From positions 3,681,062 through 3,745,061 of the forward strand of contig SDUX01000005.1 in NCBI GenBank assembly GCA_008729055.1: a stretch of 64,000 bases of DNA, given 5' to 3'. A program made the position numbers and the translations under genes. This document shows positions 20,480 through 29,234 of the stretch, piece after piece. Below the pieces are notes generated by a model. It did not search any database. It had not been told where the DNA came from and saw only the letters and a program-made list of their open reading frames with translations. This DNA is from Pyropia haitanensis (Eukaryota; Rhodophyta; Bangiophyceae; Bangiales; Bangiaceae). Every line of letters starts with the position of its first letter. Position 1 is the stretch's first letter.

Positions 20480-22790
20480 AGGGTCAGCAGAGATTCTCGA
20501 GCACGTGACCGGACTTATTCTTGAAGCACGCCAGAAATAAAGATGCTTGTAGCCAATCGAGTCATATCAACCATAACGAATTGTCTCGTACACAGCAATA
20601 ATAATTTCTGGGCCGTGGGCACAGGCCAACAAGGAGCATACAAATATTGCTCTGCATGAAAATTTGACAGACAACGGAGCCACATTAAGTTTCGCTCAGG
20701 CTCCCCAACGGTTCTCACACGCCTGCCTTGACTTACCCGTCCAGCTCGCTCCAGGAATTGAGACGAAGCCAAGTCAGTCACGTCAAACGTCAATCATTCT
20801 TTTTTAAAACGGCAATGACGTTTATCGCGCCCAAAGCACGCGTCCGTGAGAAGGACACGAAAATTGAGCTGCCTCATCATTTCAAGGAGGACGGCAGAAC
20901 AGTGAAAACCAGTTTGCGTTCCCAATCTGTTCGCCAGCACCTGACCGCAATGGGCCGTTCGGCACGCCCCAAAAAGATGTCAGTAGCCAATTCAGTCACA
21001 TCAACCACCAAGAATTGTTTTTGGGTCGGTGATTATGTTTTCTCGCTTTTGGTGCGCTGAACCATGATGTGCATGCACAGATTTGACAACGTTGACGCTT
21101 GAAAGAAGCAGGCGTGTGATCGAAATGTCGTCATCCTTCGCAGCGGTGGTCAAGCACCAGTTTATTATTTTCGGTCTGGCACGCCCCACGATCTCTGCTA
21201 TTGCATCGTCAGTGATATGAATCTGCTAAAAATCTTTCTGAGACATTGGCGATTACATTTGCACTCAGAGCAGTGGTCCATCATGAGGACGCAGAGGTTG
21301 CAGTGCTTGGACAGATGAAGGAGAACAGCTTGACTCTGTTGCTGTCTCAGGCTCCAGAGCGGGTCTCAAGCACCTGACATTTGATCATCATTCCGGCGCG
21401 CCTCAAAAACGGTCTGCGGCGACTTCAGTGAAACTGATAAATGCGTCGCTGAATCAGCGATATTATTCTTGGCCACCGGGGCTCTGATCCTTGTGGAGAA
21501 TACAAAAGTTGCATTGCCTTGAGAACAAAAGGACCAGGGCGTATCATTGTGGTCCTGTCGCCCTCCCTCGTGGTTGTCTTGCGCGCTCTAATAAATAGGC
21601 TTTGGCAAGTTCAGTGACATAAAACTGCAGAGAGCATTAATGAGACATCGCCAACTTTGCTCGCATTCGGGCTAGTGGCACATGATAACCACATGGAGCT
21701 TGCAGAGGTTGGACAGTTGACGGAAAAAGCTTAACTTTGCAATGGCTCGCTCTACCACGCGGCTCTCCGGCACCTGCCTGCAATACGCAGTTTGGCGCGC
21801 TTCCAAAATGGTCTGAAGCCAATTCTGTAACTTGATATGTCAGGATTTGTGCCTGACACAGCCATAGGATTCTTTCTGCCCGGGGCGCGTGTGCAACATG
21901 AGCATGCGAAGCATGTACTGTCTTAGCGTTTCAAAAACCAATGCTTTTTAATGACATCGTCTCGAGCTCCCCAGCGGGGCTTACGCGCAAGACTTCAATC
22001 GTACATCCGCCACGCCTCAAAAACTGAGCCGGACGCGATTAAGTCAAATCGAGCGACGATATTTCTTTTGAAACGGCTGTGATATTTTGGCGCCGCAGGC
22101 ACTTGTCCGTGATGAAAACACCCTAATTGTAGTATGTCTATGATGAGCACACGAAAATTGCCTGCTTGACATTGAATAGACAAATACTGAACAATAAAAT
22201 TGTCCTCGATTCCGCGATGGTTTTCACTCACCTGACTTTCATAGTTAGTCCTGCACGCCCCAGAGCATTGGATGGAGTTAGTTTAGTCACATCAAGGTTG
22301 CAGATTCTTACTCCGGACGGCAGAAGCAGTCATCGCGCCCGAGGCAGTGGTCCATGATGAGCGTACGGAGATTGCACCGCGTTCAAATTTGAAAGAAATC
22401 GACTTAACGTCAAAATCGTTCGCGCTCACAAGCGCTGCCCACGCGCATGACTTCAATCGTCAGTCCGGCACGACCCAAAACCTCGGCTGCAGCAATTTCA
22501 GTCACAATCAGCAACGGGAATTGTCTTTGGATGCATCAATCATGATTTCTTGCGTCTGGTGCGCTGGACCATGATGAACACGGACGTCACGCTTTTTCAA
22601 CTGATAAAACTCCAATGCATAACGCACTCGGGCCATTGTCGTGAAAACAGGGCTGAGCAGGTGATACACGGCCATCTTTCTCAGCGTCAGGAGAACCGGA
22701 CAGCGATAAGCAAGCTTGCTGATCTCTTCATGAGCGGTTAAAGGAAAAGTACTCAGGATCAAAACCGGTAGCCGACTTCGTCTGTCACAC
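20480..22790. repeat. Diverged tandem satellite of about 215 bp, about 10 copies
   Basis: Anchor blocks of the form GGCACGCCCCAAAA...TCAGTCACATCAA recur near 20525, 20748, 20959, 21175, 21393, 21578, 21791, 22006, 22249 and 22463. A second block, GWCCATGATG followed by a GCACAGATTTGACA-like stretch, recurs near 21059, 21278, 21675, 22350 and 22568. Copies are heavily diverged and less GC-rich than the surroundings. No coding frame persists across units. This is an old, unhomogenised satellite, in contrast to the 1,636-bp array. Confidence 0.75.
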
Positions 22791-22813
22791 ATAAGGCGCC
22801 CATGGACGGCGCT

Positions 22814-22841
22814 GGGTTAGGGTCAGGGTTAGGGGTTAGGG
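22814..22841 (+). repeat. Short interstitial telomere-like tract (TTAGGG-type)
   Basis: Four GGGTTAGGG/GGGTCAGGG-like repeats sit exactly between the 215-bp satellite and the 126-bp GC-rich repeat. Confidence 0.6.
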
Positions 22842-23210
22842 TGGCGGTGCTGGGGCGTCGGTGCCCTGGGTTGGGGGGGGGGGGGGGGGGTAGGTCGGGC
22901 GGGGGGTGCCGGCCGGCCGCCGCGGTGGCGTGGCGTCTGCCTTGTGGCGCCTGCTCTGCGGCGCCGGTGGCGGTGCTGGGGCGTCGGTGGTGGGGGTGGG
23001 GTGGGGGGGTACGTTTGGGGTGTCGGCTGGCCGCCGCGGCGGCATTGTGTCTGCATTGTGGCGCCTGCTGTACGGCGCCAGAGGTGGTGACGGCCGGGGG
23101 GTCGGATGTGGTGTCGGTGCGGTGGGCGTCGCTGCCCCAGTCGGCCGCGCGCGGTGGTGCTGCCGCAGCGGCGGCGGTGACACCGCCGTTTCTGTCGCCG
23201 CATCTCCAAC
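22841..23210. repeat. 126-bp GC-rich tandem repeat, about 2.5 copies
   Basis: GTGGCGGTGCTGGGGCGTCG occurs at 22841 and 22967. Each unit also contains GGCCGCCGCGG and TGTGGCGCCTGCT...CGGCGCC. A third, shortened copy follows near 23085. Confidence 0.7.
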
Positions 23211-23288
23211 TGCGGCGTCACTGCAGGTCGCCCCCCACGCCGCGCTGCCTGGTCGCCTTCTCTCTGGCGTTGGCGCCGGAGGTTTTGC

Positions 23289-23335
23289 GCGGGGGGGGGG
23301 GGGGGGGGGGGGGTGGGGGGGGGGGGGGGGGTGGG
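23289..23335 (+). repeat. Poly-G tract
   Basis: Nearly uninterrupted G with two T interruptions. Assembly length is unreliable in such runs. Confidence 0.9.
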
Positions 23336-23582
23336 CTGTGCCTGATGACAGGTAGGCGCTCAGCCTTTCTCACTCACGTAGGTTGATGAGCCTCAGCGGG
23401 ATAGTGCGCGTTTCTGGCGGCCACGTCACCGTGCTTGCGGAAATGCACGGAAGGGGACTCCCAGTCCTCGCTGATGTATTTCTGTGACGGCCTTCCGGCA
23501 CTCTGGTTTCGGGGTACCGCACACTTCGCTGTGACGGTCGCCGTGACACTGTCTGGGCCCCCCTCTCAGCTATTCTGCTGAC

Positions 23583-23830
23583 GCCCCCCCCCCCCGCCCC
23601 CCCCCCCCCCCCCCACGCCCCCTTACCCGATACTGGTCGGGTGGCTGCATGGCCAGCACCACGCCCCCCCCCCCCCCCCGCCCCCGGCCTCCCTTCGGCT
23701 CACTATTTCCCGTGATCGTAGCTGTGGGCTTGGCACCTGCCACCCCCGCCCCGCCTTCCCTTCCCCCCCCCCCCCTTCTCCTGCCCCTGCCTCTCCCCCG
23801 CCCGCCCCGCTTCCCCCGTCCCCCCCGTAG
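23583..23830 (+). repeat. Series of poly-C tracts
   Basis: Long C runs at 23585-23615, 23666-23682 and 23767-23775, then C-rich sequence up to the start of the next ORF. Strand skew is opposite to the poly-G tract 250 bp away. Confidence 0.85.
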
Positions 23831-23848
23831 CTGGCTGGCATTACCAGC

Positions 23849-25147
23849 ATGGCGCGTCGTCGCACGTGGTGGTCGTCTCCCTTCCGTGTCAAGACTCGAG
23901 TCTTCGTCGATCTCCACGTCCCTCGCCGCCGACAGGTCATCGGGCACATCCCTCTTCGGGAGTCGGCGGCCATGACGGCGCATCGCCGGAACACGCCGTC
24001 GTACCGTATCCTCGTTCGCGTTCCTCCGGGCGTCGTACGGTCATTTGATTCCGACGACGTGCGACCTGCGGACCCGACCGAGCGCATCGTCCGTCGCAGG
24101 GCCCCAGTGCCACCTCTGGGACAGCGGGCTCCTCGTATGACAGGCACCCCACCGCACTTTGTCGCCACCGACGAGGACACGGACCCGGTGGTGCCTGTCG
24201 TGGAGGGCATGAAGCGGACGACGGGCGAGTTTTCGTCTTCTTATTCTTCTCAGTCGCAGTCCAGCACGGCGGGCTCGGGGGCATCATCCGACCGGGAGGA
24301 GGGAACGGCGGGCGGCTGTGCTGGCCCTGCGCGAGTACACCGGGACAGCGGCGACGGTCGCGGGAGTGACGGCGGTGACGGGGGTATTGTGGGCGACGAG
24401 GAGGTCCCTGGTGGAGCCACTGTTGGGACTGGCGCTGGTGCGGACGTTGGCGGCGGTGGAGTGGGTGCTCGTGCTGGCGGCACGGCCGCTGATGGCGTCC
24501 TCGGCCAGGGTGACGACCACGACCTTGGTGAGGTTGTTTGCGAGGCTGGCGCTGTTCAGGACGACGGTGGTGCTGGTGCTGGCGGCACGGCCGCTGATGG
24601 AGTCCTCGGCCAAGGTGACGACCACGATCTTGGTGAGGTTGTTGGCAAGGCTGGCGCTGTTCAGGACGACGGTCGTGCTGGTGTGGGTGCCGCCGCCGTT
24701 GGGGTCGTCAGTAGCAGTGGTGCGGATGACCCCGACGTCTATATTGTTTCTAATAACGGCGTCGCTGTTTGTCGTGGTGGTGGTGGTCATGTAGGCGTAC
24801 CTACCGGGGGCGATGCCTCTTCCGGGCCTGTTGTCGGCGTGGCGGTCGACGACGGTGGCCCTGTCGTGGCTTGTGTTGAGCTGTCCGCTGGCGTTGGTGT
24901 CGTCCTCGGCGCTGGTGTCGACGAAATTGCTGGTGGTGACGTCCCGGCCGGTGGCGCTACTGGCGACGCTCTGCCCGGTCGTACCGCTTTCGGTTCTGGT
25001 GCTGGGGACCAGGCTGCCAACGTTCCAAGACAGCGACATACGTGGCACCCAGGCCCGCGGGCTCCGTTGGGTTGTTGGGCGTTGCCGCCGCTGCGGCGAG
25101 TAAGGACGACAGACTTAGATGTTCTTGTGTGGAAGCTGCAGAGCTAA
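23849..25147 (+). CDS. Hypothetical Gly/Val/Asp-rich ORF flanking the array
   Basis: 432 codons from ATG 23849. The first 150 residues are mixed-composition (YRILVRVPPGVVRSFDSDD, PPHFVATDEDTDPVVPVVEG, a Ser-rich SSSYSSQSQSSTAGSG), followed by a Gly/Val/Asp-rich C-terminal half. A 105-bp direct repeat gives a 35-residue duplication (TAADGVLGQGDDHDLGEVV). All three plus frames and one minus frame stay open over that repeat, so coding strand is uncertain. The last 119 bp lie inside the first unit of the 1,636-bp array, so the array boundary truncates or fuses it. No family is recognised. Confidence 0.35.
   Translation: MARRRTWWSSPFRVKTRVFVDLHVPRRRQVIGHIPLRESAAMTAHRRNTPSYRILVRVPPGVVRSFDSDDVRPADPTERIVRRRAPVPPLGQRAPRMTGTPPHFVATDEDTDPVVPVVEGMKRTTGEFSSSYSSQSQSSTAGSGASSDREEGTAGGCAGPARVHRDSGDGRGSDGGDGGIVGDEEVPGGATVGTGAGADVGGGGVGARAGGTAADGVLGQGDDHDLGEVVCEAGAVQDDGGAGAGGTAADGVLGQGDDHDLGEVVGKAGAVQDDGRAGVGAAAVGVVSSSGADDPDVYIVSNNGVAVCRGGGGHVGVPTGGDASSGPVVGVAVDDGGPVVACVELSAGVGVVLGAGVDEIAGGDVPAGGATGDALPGRTAFGSGAGDQAANVPRQRHTWHPGPRAPLGCWALPPLRRVRTTDLDVLVWKLQS
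24473..24682 (+). repeat. 105-bp direct tandem repeat, 2 copies
   Basis: GCTGGCGGCACGGCCGCTGA starts at 24473 and 24578. The copies differ at only a few positions. Confidence 0.9.
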
Positions 25148-25718
25148 GTAGCTCCAGCCCCACGGCATCGGGTCCTCCGCAAAGATCGCTTGGGGCGCCA
25201 TCGCCGGTACCCGCCGCACGGTCGGAGGACAACAGACGCTCGGATCTTGATTGCCTTTCGGCCGGGGATCTGCAGCCGCTGCACACCTTACGACGCTTGT
25301 CCCGTGGCATGCCGCGCTCCGCCTCAGCTTCCTGGGGGGTCCACAAAAGGTGGAAAAGCGCGGGTGACGGTGTGTAGCGCGCATCTACCGCACGGCCGCT
25401 GGCGTGGCGGGTTGATAGGCAGGCTGAGTAAGAGGCTGCCCGTTTCTTAGGAGTAGCTCGCCTCTTTTCATCGCATGTTGTGCACGTCCCAACCACCACG
25501 CCCGACGGGTGCCGATACTTGTGGCAGGAGTTGCCCCTTTGCCTCAGCCTCGCGGCTCTCTGGTGGGCACTCAGCTCAGAGGGATGGTTGCTCAAAGAGC
25601 ACAGGTAGTCATTCACCGCTGCCGACGGGTAGAGGAAGGCTTTTTCACAGACGTGGCACACAAAGCCCAGAGGCTTGCCCGTGGACCGATGAACAATATC
25701 CTTTACCAAACCAATCAC
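24957..25718 (-). pseudogene. Array copy 0: truncated, chimeric 3' end
   Basis: Codons 1-230 of the repeat ORF are kept (25029-25718). The frame then runs 23 codons into unrelated flank and stops at 24957. It has Pro at residue 152 where all other copies have Ser. The second half of the protein is absent. Confidence 0.8.
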
Positions 25719-25962
25719 ATCATCCAGTGCACTGCAAAAGTGAGAGAGAAAAAGGAGCGGAGGGATCGGTGCACCATACAGTCAGTGACCAGTGGTACAG
25801 GGAGAGGTGGAGGTGTCTCTGAGGAGACCAAGCCCAGCCGGAGTGATAGCAGCGGCCGAGGCGGGGGTCTGCTCAAAAGAAATACCCGTACCCAACAGAA
25901 ATAGATGCATCAGATCACGGCCGTCACAGCGCTGCAAACAGAATCATGCTGCGCCCAGTGCT

Positions 25963-27354
25963 TCACTCTGCTTCACGGGGTCCACGGAGGGGCGGGGCAT
26001 GGGTCCGTCGAGGCGCAGGGAGCAAGCTCCTGAGAACGTACTCCATCTCCGGCGGGTCTCGATCGCATGGCGGGTCGTCCATCGTGCAACAGGCGGGGGA
26101 CGGGGGGGTTGGTAGGAAGGATACGCGGTGTTGAACCGAAAATTGGGCTTGCGCCCGCGGAGAGAGGCGGTGCAGCTGTCGTGTGGGGACCACCGACACG
26201 CCCTCCTTCTCGTGCGCTGCATGCAAAATGGCCAGGAGGGACTTGAGGTTGGGAGAAAGGCAATCTTTACCGATAGCCGATTCTGCCGCCGTCTTAGTGC
26301 GCCGCACGCGCCGCCGCATCTGCCGCGGTCCCACGGGTCCTGATGCAGCTGCTGGCGACAAGGTGTAACGTCTGTTGACGCCGTTCTTAAACTTGAAGCT
26401 TATTTCGCTGGGCCTTGTCTCACGCAGGTGCTTGGTCAGCAATGCCTCAAACCGCCGCAGCTCGGCGCCGGCAAACGAGTCATACCGCCCGAGCAGGTCC
26501 TTCAACATTCGCTCCATTGACCAATGGTCAGCGTCGGGCGCCACAGCCAAACCAGCGACGGACAGCGACACGTGCGCCGGATCCTCTTGGGCAAGCCCTG
26601 GCGAGACGCTGAAGGCTGGACTGGCACACACGGCCACGTGACGGTCGGGCCTCCCGGGCACCACGACAGCGACATACGTGGCACCCAGGCCCGCGGGCTC
26701 CGTTGGGTTGTTGGGCGTTGCCGCCGCTGCGGCGAGTAAGGACGACAGACTTAGATGTTCTTGTGTGGAAGCTGCAGAGCTAAGTAGCTCCAGCCCCACG
26801 GCATCGGGTCCTCCGCAAAGATCGCTTGGGGCGCCATCGCCGGTACCCGCCGCACGGTCGGAGGACAACAGACGCTCGGATCTTGATTGCCTTTCGGCCG
26901 AGGATCTGCAGCCGCTGCACACCTTACGACGCTTGTCCCGTGGCATGCCGCGCTCCGCCTCAGCTTCCTGGGGGGTCCACAAAAGGTGGAAAAGCGCGGG
27001 TGACGGTGTGTAGCGCGCATCTACCGCACGGCCGCTGGCGTGGCGGGTTGATAGGCAGGCTGAGTAAGAGGCTGCCCGTTTCTTAGGAGTAGCTCGCCTC
27101 TTTTCATCGCATGTTGTGCACGTCCCAACCACCACGCCCGACGGGTGCCGATACTTGTGGCAGGAGTTGCCCCTTTGCCTCAGCCTCGCGGCTCTCTGGT
27201 GGGCACTCAGCTCAGAGGGATGGTTGCTCAAAGAGCACAGGTAGTCATTCACCGCTGCCGACGGGTAGAGGAAGGCTTTTTCACAGACGTGGCACACAAA
27301 GCCCAGAGGCTTGCCCGTGGACCGATGAACAATATCCTTTACCAAACCAATCAC
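25963..27354 (-). CDS. Array copy 1: 463-codon ORF, CxxC/His-cluster basic protein (unknown family)
   Basis: Reference copy. The open frame begins at GTG (27354) with no in-frame ATG before residue 137 (MPRDKRRKV); upstream the frame stays open only to a TGA. A strong splice acceptor lies 14 bases before the GTG, so a 5' exon probably supplies the start. Residues 19-28 (FVCHVCEKAF) match the first half of a C2H2 zinc finger. C40, H45, H52, C65, H66, H70 and C79-x2-C82 are further possible zinc ligands. Residues 88-93, 139-144 and 347-354 are basic and could be nuclear signals; 205-212 is an Ala run; 271-330 looks like a folded alpha/beta segment (DHWSMERMLKDLLGRYDSF, SEISFKFKNGVNRRYTL). It ends at TGA. 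No membrane segment, and no family recognised. Lys at 285. Confidence 0.5.
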   Translation of the reverse strand: MIGLVKDIVHRSTGKPLGFVCHVCEKAFLYPSAAVNDYLCSLSNHPSELSAHQRAARLRQRGNSCHKYRHPSGVVVGTCTTCDEKRRATPKKRAASYSACLSTRHASGRAVDARYTPSPALFHLLWTPQEAEAERGMPRDKRRKVCSGCRSSAERQSRSERLLSSDRAAGTGDGAPSDLCGGPDAVGLELLSSAASTQEHLSLSSLLAAAAATPNNPTEPAGLGATYVAVVVPGRPDRHVAVCASPAFSVSPGLAQEDPAHVSLSVAGLAVAPDADHWSMERMLKDLLGRYDSFAGAELRRFEALLTKHLRETRPSEISFKFKNGVNRRYTLSPAAASGPVGPRQMRRRVRRTKTAAESAIGKDCLSPNLKSLLAILHAAHEKEGVSVVPTRQLHRLSPRAQAQFSVQHRVSFLPTPPSPACCTMDDPPCDRDPPEMEYVLRSLLPAPRRTHAPPLRGPREAE

Positions 27355-27367
27355 ATCATCCAGTGCA

Positions 27368-27398
27368 CTGCAAAAGTGAGAGAGAAAAAGGAGCGGAG
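27368..27398 (-). promoter_or_regulatory. Predicted 3' splice acceptor upstream of the repeat ORF
   Basis: On the minus strand a pyrimidine tract (CTCCTTTTTCTCTCTCAC) is followed by TTTTGCAG and then T GCA CTG GAT GAT in frame with the ORF. It is present in every unit. It implies a 5' exon in the 244-bp spacer or in the neighbouring unit; no donor giving the required phase is obvious. Confidence 0.5.
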
Positions 27399-27598
27399 GG
27401 ATCGGTGCACCATACAGTCAGTGACCAGTGGTACAGGGAGAGGTGGAGGTGTCTCTGAGGAGACCAAGCCCAGCCGGAGTGATAGCAGCGGCCGAGGCGG
27501 GGGTCTGCTCAAAAGAAATACCCGTACCCAACAGAAATAGATGCATCAGATCACGGCCGTCACAGCGCTGCAAACAGAATCATGCTGCGCCCAGTGCT

Positions 27599-28990
27599 TC
27601 ACTCTGCTTCACGGGGTCCACGGAGGGGCGGGGCATGGGTCCGTCGAGGCGCAGGGAGCAAGCTCCTGAGAACGTACTCCATCTCCGGCGGGTCTCGATC
27701 GCATGGCGGGTCGTCCATCGTGCAACAGGCGGGGGACGGGGGGGTTGGTAGGAAGGATACGCGGTGTTGAACCGAAAATTGGGCTTGCGCCCGCGGAGAG
27801 AGGCGGTGCAGCTGTCGTGTGGGGACCACCGACACGCCCTCCTTCTCGTGCGCTGCATGCAAAATGGCCAGGAGGGACTTGAGGTTGGGAGAAAGGCAAT
27901 CTTTACCGATAGCCGATTCTGCCGCCGTCTTAGTGCGCCGCACGCGCCGCCGCATCTGCCGCGGTCCCACGGGTCCTGATGCAGCTGCTGGCGACAAGGT
28001 GTAACGTCTGTTGACGCCGTTCTTAAACTTGAAGCTTATTTCGCTGGGCCTTGTCTCACGCAGGTGCTTGGTCAGCAATGCCTCAAACCGCCGCAGCTCG
28101 GCGCCGGCAAACGAGTCATACCGCCCGAGCAGGTCCTTCAACATTCGCTCCATTGACCAATGGTCAGCGTCGGGCGCCACAGCCAAACCAGCGACGGACA
28201 GCGACACGTGCGCCGGATCCTCTTGGGCAAGCCCTGGCGAGACGCTGAAGGCTGGACTGGCACACACGGCCACGTGACGGTCGGGCCTCCCGGGCACCAC
28301 GACAGCGACATACGTGGCACCCAGGCCCGCGGGCTCCGTTGGGTTGTTGGGCGTTGCCGCCGCTGCGGCGAGTAAGGACGACAGACTTAGATGTTCTTGT
28401 GTGGAAGCTGCAGAGCTAAGTAGCTCCAGCCCCACGGCATCGGGTCCTCCGCAAAGATCGCTTGGGGCGCCATCGCCGGTACCCGCCGCACGGTCGGAGG
28501 ACAACAGACGCTCGGATCTTGATTGCCTTTCGGCCGAGGATCTGCAGCCGCTGCACACCTTACGACGCTTGTCCCGTGGCATGCCGCGCTCCGCCTCAGC
28601 TTCCTGGGGGGTCCACAAAAGGTGGAAAAGCGCGGGTGACGGTGTGTAGCGCGCATCTACCGCACGGCCGCTGGCGTGGCGGGTTGATAGGCAGGCTGAG
28701 TAAGAGGCTGCCCGTTTCTTAGGAGTAGCTCGCCTCTTTTCATCGCATGTTGTGCACGTCCCAACCACCACGCCCGACGGGTGCCGATACTTGTGGCAGG
28801 AGTTGCCCCTTTGCCTCAGCCTCGCGGCTCTCTGGTGGGCACTCAGCTCAGAGGGATGGTTGCTCAAAGAGCACAGGTAGTCATTCACCGCTGCCGACGG
28901 GTAGAGGAAGGCTTTTTCACAGACGTGGCACACAAAGCCCAGAGGCTTGCCCGTGGACCGATGAACAATATCCTTTACCAAACCAATCAC
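27599..28990 (-). CDS. Array copy 2
   Basis: Full 463-codon frame. Same diagnostic state as copy 1: Leu29, GTG at codon 75, Lys285, and G at the spacer site 86 bp upstream of the frame. Confidence 0.5.
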   Translation of the reverse strand: MIGLVKDIVHRSTGKPLGFVCHVCEKAFLYPSAAVNDYLCSLSNHPSELSAHQRAARLRQRGNSCHKYRHPSGVVVGTCTTCDEKRRATPKKRAASYSACLSTRHASGRAVDARYTPSPALFHLLWTPQEAEAERGMPRDKRRKVCSGCRSSAERQSRSERLLSSDRAAGTGDGAPSDLCGGPDAVGLELLSSAASTQEHLSLSSLLAAAAATPNNPTEPAGLGATYVAVVVPGRPDRHVAVCASPAFSVSPGLAQEDPAHVSLSVAGLAVAPDADHWSMERMLKDLLGRYDSFAGAELRRFEALLTKHLRETRPSEISFKFKNGVNRRYTLSPAAASGPVGPRQMRRRVRRTKTAAESAIGKDCLSPNLKSLLAILHAAHEKEGVSVVPTRQLHRLSPRAQAQFSVQHRVSFLPTPPSPACCTMDDPPCDRDPPEMEYVLRSLLPAPRRTHAPPLRGPREAE

Positions 28991-29234
28991 ATCATCCAGT
29001 GCACTGCAAAAGTGAGAGAGAAAAAGGAGCGGAGGGATCGGTGCACCATACAGTCAGTGACCAGTGGTACAGGGAGAGGTGGAGGTGTCTCTGAGGAGAC
29101 CAAGCCCAGCCGGAGTGATAGCAGCGGCCGAGGCGGGGGTCTGCTCAAAAGAAATACCCGTACCCAACAGAAATAGATGCATCAGATCACGGCCGTCACA
29201 GCGCTGCAAACAGAATCATGCTGCGCCCAGTGCT

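Noticed and set aside
25475..25904. Plus-strand 115- and 131-codon frames repeated in every array unit
   Set aside because: They overlap the start region of the minus-strand ORF and its spacer, have no motifs, and simply copy with the unit.
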